64,000 bases of DNA from Craterostigma plantagineum (lineage: Eukaryota > Streptophyta > Magnoliopsida > Lamiales > Linderniaceae), in NCBI GenBank assembly GCA_027422505.1, contig JAPQWV010000051.1, positions 2,695,501 through 2,759,500 on the forward strand. Direction: 5' to 3'. The translations under genes and the position numbers were made by a program. The stretch's first letter is position 1; every line of letters starts with the position of its first letter. Below, in pieces: positions 23,909-34,470 of the stretch. The notes under the pieces are model-generated. The model worked only from the letters and a program-made list of their open reading frames with translations, ran no database searches and was not told where the DNA came from.

Positions 23909-24198
23909 AGCAAAACTATGTGCACTTTGCTTGTGCGTATGATTGCTTGTTATGTGCATGTGACTAATTTTTTTTCTTTTGAACCATGTCTTTTAGTTAC
24001 TTTTGCAGAATTTTCAGAACCTTGTATGGCTTGTACTATTCAGAAGTACTTTAGTCGTTTATTCTATTCTGATTTCATCTAACTCTAACTGTTCTGACTT
24101 TGTTTGTCTTTGGTTGAGTTGATGTTGCATTCAGGGGGAGTTTTTATGAGGACTGACTTCTGCTTTGGTTTTGGGAAGAAAGATAAAAAGGGGGAGAT

Positions 24199-24989
24199 TG
24201 TTAATGTTGAGCATTCAGCATTGACAATGTTGGGGTAACATTCTAGCCAACATTGTTGGTCGGGAATGTTCCCTTTTTCTCGGTTTTATCTTTCATGCCC
24301 AAAACTAACTTTATTGCTGACGTGGCATTTTATTAGCAAGGTGCAGGTTATGGATAAGAGATTGAATGCTTCAAACCGTGTGGAAGAAGCGTAGACGAGC
24401 TTGAGCAAAAATAGGAAGAGTGGATGCTAAAAATAGGAAGCTTGAAGAACAAGTAGAGACCGAGCTCTTGGAACTGACCAAATCAACTCCCAACGGTCAC
24501 TAACTGTCCAAATACTCTTAGTGGACGTTAGTGGACGTTGTGGGATGTTGCCAAGTCGTTTGGGGGCAAGTCTCTCAAGAGTCGATGGCATATATAAGTC
24601 GAAGACTTAATCATTTGAAGATACGACGAACACGAGCGAAAATCAGAGCAGTTTGAGCGAGAGTTATTTTCTTGAAAGAGTTTTCTTTTTAGTCTAGTGG
24701 TTGCTGGATTCTTTATTGATTCGTAGGTTTTGACTAGACTAGTTTTTGACTATCTTTTTCGATAGTTTTTGTAATCCATCTTTCTAGTGGATCTTTACCC
24801 TTTGGGTCTCGCAGCAAGTTATTTGACTTGCTGCACAAAACATCGTGTGTGTTCGTTTCGTTTTTATCACTAAGTTTCTATCATTTCCGCTGTGCTTTAA
24901 AAGTGAGTTCGAGTGTTAACCCAACATCACGTCCAACATCAGTATATAACTTAGTGATTTTACATCAATTGTGTTCGGGACCGACTTCA
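24199..24989 (+). repeat. Sirevirus 3' LTR
   Basis: 791 bp, the same length and ends as the 5' LTR, with about two substitutions. It is preceded by the polypurine tract AAGGGGGAGAT and ends about 27 bp from the HUA2-like exon 25017-25125. Confidence 0.93.
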
Positions 24990-25786
24990 AACACTGACTT
25001 CATATTATTAGCATACCTTTCTTACTATGAGAGATTTGCGTTATCGAGTCCACCAAGAACAGCAAATCGACTTTACGTGCCAAACTTCGCTCGCCCTCCA
25101 ACTTCCTCACGATCACCTCGACCACCTAAAAGTAATCATCTGTAAGAAAAGAACGAACGAATCCATTACGTTACGTGCGTAAGAATTTCCCCTATTATTA
25201 CCTCATTCGAAAGCCCATACTTAGCGCAATCGATCGCCTGGCGAGTGGCCATCGCAATGCTCTCTCTCGTCCTCGAAAGGGTCTCAACCATCCCTTCGAA
25301 AGCATCGCGCGCCACAGATGCATCAATGTCTAAGCCCGCGAAACTTATAGGACTTTTCAGTTGCGACGTTTTGCGCGTTTCGGTGGGGCCGGGGCTTGGC
25401 GGGACGACATAGTGAAGAGGGCTTACGTTAGAATTTTCTATGTCGGCCAATCGCTTGCTTTCTTGAGCAGCTGCGATGAGGTTCTTCATTGAAACGTCAG
25501 AAGATTCTCGATTGTTTTTTGACGTGGACGATGAATTCTTCTGACCTAGTTTACGCGCATTGGGCCTGCGTAAGAAGTGCGAATGAACATGATAAGAGAA
25601 AATAGTAAACGACGATAGACGTTGTTATCTATATCTTGTCGTACATTTATATTCTCATTACCTTAAGTCGAGCGAATCTGCCTTTGAAGTAGTTCTCCGT
25701 TTCTCTCTGGTAGAATTTCGCTCGCCCTTTCCGCCCACTGATCGACGAGAGCTTTTTGAAGAAACGGTACGCGCTTTGGCATCCAT

Positions 25787-28580
25787 TGAATTGAAGCTAA
25801 TCTGATATAAGAAAAAAAAAATTAATATATGATGCTCAGTTTAAGGTTAAGCTTTTAGGCACCGTTTGTAACACTCAGCTCAGTGACCAACTTGATTTCT
25901 TATGAACCAACAAAAAATCAAAGACAACAAATGCAAGTAACCATTTTCAGAAGCTCAGATTCAAGAAAAGATAGACATTAATGCCACGCTCTTACAACCT
26001 CAAACACGGTGCGATAATCTTGCTTGAGACAATAATTTAACGCATGCGTAAAAAATCGACGACTACGCAACGGCAATAACGATGTTTCTGCAACGACAAT
26101 GCTTTGTATGGCTCGCAAAAGCCAATTTTCGCCCGAAAACGAATAACCTCGCTATCAAAACGACAAAATCAACTTTTTTCAAGGAATTCACACGATTCTG
26201 CAACTAAGTTTTACAATATCATGCATCCTACATCGATCACACATTTACCAGTCAAGTCCTTCCACTTCCATGTCAAACCCATGCAAAACCCAAATTAAGA
26301 ACCCATAATTATACTCCAACAAACAAAGAGAACCAACTACCCAAGAAAGACGACAACAATCATGTGAATTAAAACCAGTGTCTGAAAAAAACCAGAAAAC
26401 CTTAAAACCTTACAATTTTTATAATCAAAACAATCCGCAGGAAATCTAAGCTCGAAAACTCAAGATTTTATCCGTAGGAACAGAGCTGGTCAGAAGCTGC
26501 GTTTCCTCCGTTGGGTTGCCGCAAGAATTCAGACAAGAAAAGCTTTGTCTATTATGTTCAACTTTTTTTTTTTGGTTAAAATTGATGTGTGTGGAGGTGG
26601 TAACGTAATATTTATACTTTTGCTGAGGAATGGGACTGAATTCCACGCAAGACAAATATTTTATTTGACGAAGATATATAGGATAGGGGGGAAAAGAGGA
26701 GAGAGAAATAGATTTCAAAGCCCACATTTCTTTTTGTCCGTGTCAGATTTTTTGGTGAAAATTATTTGGATTTTGGTAATAAATAACAATAAATTACAAC
26801 TTTATTTACCTTCGTATGCTTTTGGTAGAAAAATTAATGACTTCGTGTATAAATGAAGTCAACTGTCCATTTGGATTTTAACAGTATAATTCTATTGTCA
26901 TCCACTAAATTAATATTTTCTGTCTTTTTTTACACCCCTCATTTATATCCTTAAATTGCTTTAGTTTATAAAGTTAATATCATTAAATTATCTTTATTAC
27001 GTGTTTGGTTCGTAGCCCAATTAGTAGAAAAGCCCGAGCCCGCAAGAGTCAAACGTTGGTTGACTTATGGATATCATATCCAAGTGATATTGGTCTGTTT
27101 TACAAACCCAAATGAAATAACATATTGTTTGGTTATCTAACAAAATTTAATATGGGCCAGACAAAAGTTTTAAGCGACCAATTTGCCCCTTATATCCTAA
27201 TATCACTTTGTCAACCTCAAACGCTGCACTTTGAAGAAGAGAAACAGAGCAACGAACGTAAAGGGCATCGATGTAAGATATGCCTTGATGTGTTAATGAA
27301 TATATTGCTTAACTCCTTACACATATTATTAGCACCGTTGGTACACAGAAGCTCGATCGAATAAATATCTACCCAAGATTACAATTAATTCATTACGGAT
27401 GAAACATGATGATTTTCGAAATATGCTCATGAGATGAACATACACTCACTTAATTAAAGTGTTTAGGCATATAGAAGAAGGTCTGAATCAATTGAGGAGG
27501 ACCTGCATTATGTACGTTGGTAAAATCTAAACTTGACACATTTGGTCTGTCATATTTATTTGTAATTTAGTCCCTCTATTTTGTTATTTTATTTCTATAA
27601 TAATTTTCATTTTACTTCTACATTTTTTATTTATTTTACTTACACCTCTAAACATTATTTTATTTTATAGTTACATTTCGTCAAATCGACAATAACTATA
27701 TCTAAAAATTAAGAGCAACATAATATATTATATCATATGCACATGAATAGAGTGTTCGAAAAAGTACTAGTTCTAATAAACAGTTCACATAAATATTTGA
27801 AAATGTAAGTTAAATTAATATTGAAGGTCCATTTGAGATAAATAATCGAATAGCCCGTTCAACAAGTGAGGTTTTTTTATTTTACATGGGCTTCAACTAG
27901 CCCGTTTAAGTTGTCCTTGCATTATATCTTTAAACTGTTATAATTTTGAAAAATTGGTGTCCTTCCACTGATGAGATAATGTCTTAAAGTGCAACCAAAT
28001 TAATAGAACGAAAAAGAAGCTGTTAAACATAGCAGCTATGATTTAACCAAAGCATCCATTAAACGAACTAAAGTGCCTCCATCTCATCATTTATACATTC
28101 TTAAGCCATCGTCGAAGTAGTTATCCGCAGAATTCTTCTTCAAGAGAGCAAATAGACAACACAAGAGAGAAGACAACACCCATATTCGATGGCCCATAGC
28201 TATTGACTTCAAAAATCGATTTAAACTTACAATCTTCATCAGGATGAAGAATGCACCTTCAAGAATACAGATACATTGTAAATCTGCAGCAGTTACTCCA
28301 TATTCTTAGCCTCTACACTCGACGAGGACTGAAGAAAGATTACTCTTGAGGCCAAGACGTTAACCGAGAGATCTCAAATACACTTAATGAAACTTAACCA
28401 AGTATAGAAAATTTAGCCTGAAATACATAATTATCCATCAGTTGCCCCCAAAAACGATCCATAGAACGCCAAAACATACCTCATAAAGGGTCAAGAATGC
28501 ATCTGGAAACAGAACAATTAAAGGGATTTCAAGCCACCAAAGTAAAGAAAGGCTACAATTACTAAGTCGACCCCGAGATT
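25787..28580. other. intergenic between CLPP2 and the HUA2-like pseudogene
   Basis: AT-rich, no gene found. A possible TATATAT (minus strand) near 26675 and a possible 5' UTR intron (donor GTAAGG near 26405, acceptor CAG just before 25806) could belong to the HUA2-like transcript. 28090-28580 is likely CLPP2 3' UTR and flank. No repeat with recognisable ends was seen. Confidence 0.45.
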
Positions 28581-29781
28581 CTAAGTCGAAGATTTGTCGC
28601 TGCCCTCATCCTTGACAGCATCGGCCACGAGATTCACTGGCCTCACGTCCATGACCTCGTCTATGATCCCGAACTCCTTCGCCTCTTGGGCCGACATAAA
28701 GTAGTCGCGGTCCATATTCTTCTGAATCACTTCGTAAGGCTGACCCGTGTGCTTAGCGTAGAGCCCGTTGAGCGACTCCCATATGCGAACGATCTGCTGA
28801 GTGTGAATGGTTATGTCCTTAGCCTGACCGCTGTATCCCCCAGACGGCTGATGAATCATCACGGTGGCGTTTGGTAGGGCCCGCCTCTCGCCCTTCGCTC
28901 CGGCGGCTAACAGCAGAGAACCCATAGACGCAGCCTGACCCAAGCAGATGGTATTTATCGGCGATCGAATGTACTGCATCGTGTCGTATATGGCAAGGCC
29001 TGCGTGGAGAATTCGATAAAATAAATCACGAGAAGAACAACTGTAGCCGTGGAACTCTGCTCTGCATTTAAAATCGTGACTAAGACCAGTGCATTTCCTA
29101 ATTTACTTATACGACATCATTGGAAATATGACCAAAGACGAAAGGAAACATTTTTTCCTCCAACGATTTATAATCTGATAATATAACTACATACATCTCC
29201 TCTGATAATGAGCGCCATCGAAGTCTTAATCTATTAACGTTCTTCACAAATACGACACTATATCTACATAGGGATGCATGATATCGCAAAAGCGAAGAAA
29301 GTAACATCTATTATGCACGTCTCGACTCAGATTATTCAAATTGACGTCTACTGCTGGAAAACACCAATAACTTCAAATCAGATAACAATTGGGCGAATCA
29401 AATAGCACTAGCATCGATCCCAATAAAATAAAAGGTCGTCACCGATCGAATAAAATACGCACCGGCAGTGACTGCACCGCCCGGGGAATTGATGTACATG
29501 TGGATCGGCTTCGATGGGTTTTCGGACTCCAGAAACAGCAACTGAGCGACCACAAGGTGCGAGGTATCGTCTGAAATTGGACCGTTGATGCAGATGATCC
29601 GCTCCTTCAAGAGCCGCGAGAAAATATCGTACGCTCGCTCGCCTCGAGACGAGTGTTCAATCACCATCGGGATAACCCCGTAGCATCTTCTGCCGATCAA
29701 CTGCGGCTTAGAGCTCGGAATTATCGGCACGGATTTTTCGGCACTGAATCGACGCAACACGTTGCGAGAGAAGAAACGCAT
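28581..29781 (-). CDS. CLPP2: ATP-dependent Clp protease proteolytic subunit, mitochondrial type
   Basis: Serine peptidase (S14) forming the ClpP tetradecamer, degrading unfolded proteins with ClpX in the mitochondrial matrix. Two exons on the minus strand: 29781-29463 and 28999-28581 (738 bp, 245 aa), with a phase-1 intron of 463 bp. The N-terminus [16 protein letters not shown] is basic and amphipathic, a typical mitochondrial presequence; mature homology begins near [20 protein letters not shown]. The catalytic triad is Ser131 (GQAASMGS), His156 (MIHQPSGG) and Asp205 (DRDYFM). [13 protein letters not shown] is the oligomer-strand motif. Full family length, no defects. The upstream ATG-initiated frame is only an extension into the leader. 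A 5-kb MULE begins 81 bp upstream of the ATG. Confidence 0.95.
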
Positions 29782-30295
29782 CGTCACAATTTGGGGAGTT
29801 AGGGTTGGGAATGGTAGCAGTGTAGCGTAGCGTGCCGTGTGCGAGGACTGAACTAAAAAAACGGATTTATTGGGTAAATGGACCTGTGAATCAGAAATTT
29901 TAAAAAAATGGCCTCCTTCCTTCAAAAAGACATATATACCCTTACTAAGTGACCCTAAAAGGACAATGTTACCCTTATTTAAAGACCCCGACGCTCACTT
30001 AACCATATTAATGAAAAATTACTGTTCATTAGCTACAGTGTCTGTCGTTTCCTCTTCTTGTCAGAGTTTTTTTTACTTTTCACAGCTGTTTTCCAAGCTT
30101 TTACTTCGTCTTCTTCAAATAGTATCCATCAAAACCTAAAATCTGTTCAAAGAGGCGAAATCCGTTCACAGCGCCAGCGAAGCAATTGCAGTAAATTAAA
30201 GCAGTCTAACTTTGATGGCAGCCAACGCGATGACGAAGGTGGGTCTTCTTCAAGCTTTTACTTCGTCTTCTTCAATTGCAGCCCAGCGGTTGCTC

Positions 30296-31220
30296 GCGGT
30301 CCCTCGCGCGGTCTTCGCATGGAACCCTAAACCCTCACGCGGTCTTCGCAGGGAACCCGCACGGCCTTCGCAAGGGACCCGCGCGGTCTTCGCAGCGCTG
30401 GTCGCGGTCTGCGCAGGGGACCCCTGCAGTTTGCAGGGTACCCATGCAGTTTGCACACGGGATCCGTGTTCGCAAGGGACCCTAAATTGGGTTGCAGGGA
30501 ATCCTTGAGAAATTCATCGGGGACCCTGTAGTTTGCGCAGGAGACCCCGTGCAGTTTGCGTGGCGAACCCGTGATACTTCTCAAGGGACCCGAACGAATT
30601 TGCAGGGGACCCATGAGTAATTCGTAGCAGACCCCGTGCAATTTGCGCAGGGGACCCGTGATACTTCTCAAGGGACCCGAACGAATTTGCATGGGACCCT
30701 TGAGTCATTGCAGGGGACCCATGCAGTTTGTGCAGAGGACCCGTGCAGTTTGGACCTGTGATACTTCTCAAGGGACCCCAACGAATTTGCAGGGGACATG
30801 CAGTTTGCACAGGGGACCCGTGCAGTTTGGACCTGTGATACTTCTCAAGGGACTTCTCAAGGGACCCAAACGAATTTGCAGGGGACCCTGAGTGATATGC
30901 AGGGGACCCATGCAGTTGCGCAGGGGACCCGTGCAGTTTGGACCCATGATACTTCTCAAGGGACCCATACGAATTTACAGGGGACCCTTGCAATTTCCCT
31001 TGGGGACCCGTGAGACTTCTCAAGGGACCCATACATATTCGCATGGGACCCTTGAGTAATTCGCAGGGGACCCGTGCAGTTTGGACCCGTGATACTTCTC
31101 GAGGAACCCATACGATTCGCAGGGGACCCTTGAGTATTTCGTAGGGAACCCTACCTACCTAAATTCAAGGGACCCGTGCTATTGGCGCATGGGACCCGAA
31201 CGAAATTGCAGGGGACCTTT
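30296..31220. repeat. GGGACCC minisatellite, left MULE block A
   Basis: Irregular tandem units of about 20-60 bp built on CAGGGGACCCGTGCAGTTTG and AAGGGACCC.ACGAATTTGC, often with GATACTTCTCAAGGGACCC between them. The GGGACCC core recurs dozens of times. Open frames across it are repeat translations. Confidence 0.8.
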
Positions 31221-31374
31221 GCGAAATTCAATTTGTATACTTGTCTTAACTCTGATGTTACTAATTTACAGGTTTGCAGGTGCAAGTAAGGATCGGGATT
31301 TCGATTGCAGGTGTATTTGTACGTCAGAATACGTCGAAGCAAGCCAAAAAATGCGGAATACCCTGGGTGATATA

Positions 31375-31655
31375 CACGGGTTCCTTGCATATAGACTCGG
31401 GTCCCGTGGATATATGCCGGGTCCCCTGCATATATGCCCGGGTCCCCTGGATATAGGTCGGGGTCCCCTGCATATATGCCCGGGTCCCCTGCATATATGC
31501 TCGGGTCCTCTGAATATAGGCCCGGGTCCCCTGCATATATGCCCGGGTCCCCTGAATATATGCTCGGGTCACCTGCATATATGCACGGGTCCCCTGCATA
31601 TAGCACGGGTCCCCTGCATATATGCACGGGTCCCCTGAACACATGCACGGGTTCC
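31375..31655. repeat. 21-bp GGGTCCCCTGCATATATGC minisatellite, left MULE block B
   Basis: About thirteen near-regular units of GGGTCCCCTGCATATATGC plus a two-base spacer. The core is the reverse complement of that in block A. The 21-bp period keeps frames open on both strands (minus-strand translation repeats YAGDP), which is a by-product of the period. Confidence 0.85.
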
Positions 31656-31666
31656 CTGAATAACCA

Positions 31667-32047
31667 TTGTTCGTCTATATTGCACAGCACGTCGATGAAG
31701 CTTTTCTGGGGTTCATTGATTTACAAAGGTCGTGCCCATATGTTTCAAAGAAATATGCATTTATGAGGACAATGTTCACGATTCAATGCAATATTAATGG
31801 GATGGAATCGGGGAAAATAGATAAGGGATTTATTGAGGGAATGCACAAGTATGCTACGGGGAAGGATGATAATTGGCCGTTAATTCCTTGGAAAGAAGTC
31901 GACTTCATCGTCGTTCCGCTTTTTACGAATGAGAGTCATTGGATCCTTTGCGTAATGAATATTCAAGCCTGGGAGATAATCTTATACGACTCCGATACAT
32001 CATGTGATAAGGACGGCCGATTTATAAATAAAGCTTTGGAAATCTGA
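31667..32047 (+). pseudogene. Ulp1-like (C48) cysteine protease fragment captured in the MULE
   Basis: The frame contains KEVDFIVVPLFTNESHWILC followed by MNIQAWEIILYDSDTS, the His and Asp segment of the Ulp1/SENP SUMO-protease fold (the SHW motif with downstream YDS). A CACAG acceptor-like site lies just before HVDEAFLGFIDLQRS. The frame stops at 32047, before the Gln and catalytic Cys of a full C48 domain; the next bases resume weak homology in other frames. Plant MULEs of the Kaonashi type are known to carry Ulp1-like genes. This is a partial, probably inactive copy, on the strand opposite to the transposase remnant. Confidence 0.7.
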
Positions 32048-32595
32048 CGATCGTGGTGCCTTATCTACTAGCCAACCAAAAGATTATCCCGAGTTCATTC
32101 AAGAAGTGGAAATGGTTAAGGCATAATAAGTTCCCTAAGCAATGGCTTGAGTAAGTATTAGTATTTCTATTATTCCATATATGAGTTTCTTTACGTACTA
32201 ACTATATATTCATTATTTCAGCGGAACCATTAGTATGTATTTTGTATTATGGATTTATATGTTCGGAACCATTATTTGTATTATGTGTTTTCGGAACCAT
32301 GATTTCTTGTATTTTGGTGTGTTTGGAACCATGATTTCTTGTATTTTGTATGACCTTTAGGCAGATTTTCTTAGCATCTAATTTTGATCTTCAACTATGA
32401 GGATATATCGTGCTTATTTGTGTTCATTGACAACTAATGATGGCAGTGACGAAACAAGCATTTATAATTTGGGAGACTTTTTTTATACGAAGTATCATGA
32501 CATCACTCTAATAAAGACAACAATGACGAAAGTCAAAATTAATATGTAGCAAATGCTCATAATATTTATAATTGTAATATATATGGATTATTAGT

Positions 32596-34034
32596 TTAGA
32601 GTTTTATTAGGCTTGGAATGTCGTTCGCACCTGTGAAATTTTCGAGTAACATACTCGATACCACGGACGAACTTCCTTGTCGATGCTTTCGGCGTCGATG
32701 ATATACATCACATGTGTGAGTACTACAATATCTTCGAATGGAGAACATTGGAGAGTCTTTAATTTTTGCAGCTCGTAACCGCCAAGGACATTGACTGTTT
32801 GCACAACGAATGACGTACAATTTTGTGTTTGACTTTACGGCTTGGAATTCAAAAGACGCTTTAATCGCAACTTTCAAGAATTCGTTCTGCGCCTCACTCT
32901 TATTCTGAAATTCCTGGCCAATGTGTAAACTGGATCCATCTGTAAATGAATATGTACCATCCTCTACCACTGGTGCATCTTGATCCTCGTCAGACACTTC
33001 AATATCATCAATGTGATGGTCCCTTTCGAAATAACCATACTCTTCCTCACTTTGTCTCGACAACACTTCTTGACGTCCATGTTCTTCCCCTAACGGTTCG
33101 GTCTGCACCTAGGGATGGCAATGGGGCGGGGCGGGGGCGGGGATCTAATCCCCGTCCCCATCCCCGCGATGCATTCGGGGACGAAATCGTCCCGTCCCCG
33201 TCTCCGCGGGGATTGTCCGCCCCTTAATTTCTTAGGAAAATCAATATTTTTAATATAATATATAAATTTAATATATTTTTTGTTATAAATATTATTATTT
33301 TATATATTATTCGTGTTAATTTAATATTATTTAATCTATATTTGATATTATTTTACTATTATTTAAATTATAAATTATTATTATATATATTATCACATAT
33401 AAAAGGGGTTCGGGGACGGGGCGGGGATCTCCACGGGAAAAATCATTCCCCGTCCCCGCCCCATGGGGATAAAATCTCGGGGTTTCCCCGCCCCGTTGGG
33501 GCGGATCTCCGCGGGGACGGGGAATCCCCGCCCCACTGCCATGCCTATCTGCACCTCTATAGGATCACGAAAATATTGAGTAGGCGTGTCGCAAGGATGG
33601 GTCTAAACGGGCTCAATTACGGCATTTTTATCACAATACACTATAAGACCGATATTATGGTCCGTAGAATCCACACGAACAGGAGGGGCATCATTGACAC
33701 AATACTCAGCCTCAACATGAAGTACGTGTCTTGATTGTGGGCCACCAAATCCAAGGTATGTGCGTAAGTTGTAATCATTTGAGATGTAGATAGGTCGTGG
33801 AATGCAGTACACAACGTTCGCCATGTAGCTTAGGCTCAGTTTCACATTGTTTCCCAACGCCAATACCTTGACTATCTCATCCTTCACATCTTTCAACGTG
33901 CATGAATCCTCGTGGACTATGACTAACTGCCATATACAACTTGCGTGTGGACACCATTTCGAAGTATCATCATCCTGAATTATCCAGCTACCACCGAATT
34001 GAAACATAATGTTGGTGATAGTCATGGCGATCAC
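32596..34034 (-). pseudogene. MuDR-type transposase N-terminal remnant, interrupted by a hAT element
   Basis: Two minus-strand pieces, 34034-33556 and 33101-32596, join across the hAT insertion at 33110-33547. The second carries the MuDR DNA-binding domain: LHIGQEFQNKSEAQNEFLKV, then YVIRCANSQCPWRLRAAKI, and the zinc-ligand-like YCSTHTC. Before the insertion the frame hits a TAG at 33603-33605 (after NAVIEPV). After the remnant it ends at 32596 without the DDE catalytic domain, so the element is non-autonomous. Confidence 0.75.
33110..33547. mobile_element. non-autonomous hAT element inside the MULE, TSD TCTGCACC
   Basis: 438 bp flanked by perfect 8-bp TCTGCACC (33102-33109 and 33548-33555). 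The ends are inverted: TAGGGATGGCAATGGGGCGG at left and TAGGCATGGCAGTGGGGCGG at right read inverted, 18 of 20 identical. GC-rich ends (GGGGCGGGG) surround an AT-rich centre. No transposase. Confidence 0.9.
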
Positions 34035-34084
34035 CTAACATTGTAAAAGATTCGTTAGGAGAAGTCTATAAATGAGAAAGAAAC

Positions 34085-34470
34085 AAAACTGTGCACGGGT
34101 CCCCCTGAATATATGCGCGGGTCCCCTGAATATAAGTGCGGGTCCCTTGCATATGTGCTCGGGTCCCATGCACATTTGCACTCGGGTCGCTTGGACATAT
34201 ACGCGGGTCCCTTGAATATATGCACGAGTCCCCTGAATATATGTGCTGGTCCCATGAATATAAGCGCGGGTCCCTTGAATATGTGCACGGGTCCCTTCAA
34301 TCAGGGGACCCTGCGCTCTGGTCGCTTGCATATATGCACGGGTCCCTTGAACCAGGGGACCCTGCGCTATGGTCCCTTGCATATATGCACGAGTCCCTTG
34401 AACCAGGGGACCCTGCCCATGCGTCCCTTGCATATATGCACGGGTCCCTTTTGAACCAGGGGAACCTGCG
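34085..34470. repeat. GGGTCCCTTGAATATATGC minisatellite, right MULE block
   Basis: Units of about 21-25 bp (CGGGTCCCTTGCATATATGC) pass into a longer 70-bp period containing CAGGGGACCCTGCGCT from about 34300. It uses the same GGGTCCC core as the left-side blocks and lies near the opposite end of the MULE. Confidence 0.8.

Larger units (their letters stand above)
14825..24989 (+). mobile_element. Sirevirus-type Copia LTR retrotransposon, full length, TSD AACAC
   Basis: A complete 10,165-bp element flanked by AACAC (14820-14824 and 24990-24994). The order is LTR, gag, pol, third ORF, polypurine tract, LTR. The primer-binding site TGGTATCAGAGCC follows the 5' LTR, and the polypurine tract AAGGGGGAGA precedes the 3' LTR. 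Sirevirus assignment rests on length, two CCHC knuckles, the long acidic spacer between them, the third ORF downstream of pol, and repeated AGGGGGAG tracts before the 3' LTR. It is inserted opposite to the HUA2-like transcription direction. The LTRs differ at about 2 of 791 positions by eye, so the insertion is recent. Confidence 0.95.
13197..25786 (-). pseudogene. HUA2-like (ENHANCER OF AG-4) locus, N-terminally short, frameshifted, split by a Sirevirus
   Basis: HUA2-like proteins are PWWP-domain nuclear factors acting in transcript processing, flowering and floral identity. The minus-strand exons visible are 25786-25662, 25567-25202, 25125-25017, 14729-14616, 14535-14447, 14358-14013, 13612-13353, 13251-13197. 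Recognisable family blocks are NLIAAAQESKRLA, VARDAFEGMVETLSRTRESI, RKVDLLFLVDSITQISHSKK, ENRRQCEKVLRLWLERKILP and VLLEDVEGELEMEDAS, then a Pro-rich tail. The PWWP domain and N-terminal ~900 residues are absent, and the sequence upstream of 25786 shows no such exons. Two frameshifts are present: near 25492-25500 (extra CT, or one base lost, in a TCTTCTCT run) and near 14703 (TTTT where the frame needs TTT). The 10.2-kb Sirevirus sits in the intron 25016-14730, beginning about 27 bp from the donor. Every splice site is still canonical, so the decay is recent, or some lesions are sequence errors. Confidence 0.8.

Noticed and set aside
26446..26727. 93-aa minus-strand frame upstream of the HUA2-like locus
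   Set aside because: No homology recognised and composition like non-coding DNA; may be promoter or 5' leader.
28090..28325. Possible small minus-strand exons (KKNSADNYFDDGLRMYK with a good GTAAGT upstream)
   Set aside because: Too short, no upstream exon or family match; more likely CLPP2 3' UTR, perhaps with a UTR intron.
30212..31766. Overlapping open frames up to ~180 aa on both strands
   Set aside because: They are translations of GGGACCC/GGGTCCC repeats whose period is a multiple of three; no codon signal beyond the repeat.
31375..34470. CRISPR-like regular repeats
   Set aside because: Units are contiguous and degenerate with no unique spacers, in a plant nuclear context; ordinary minisatellites.
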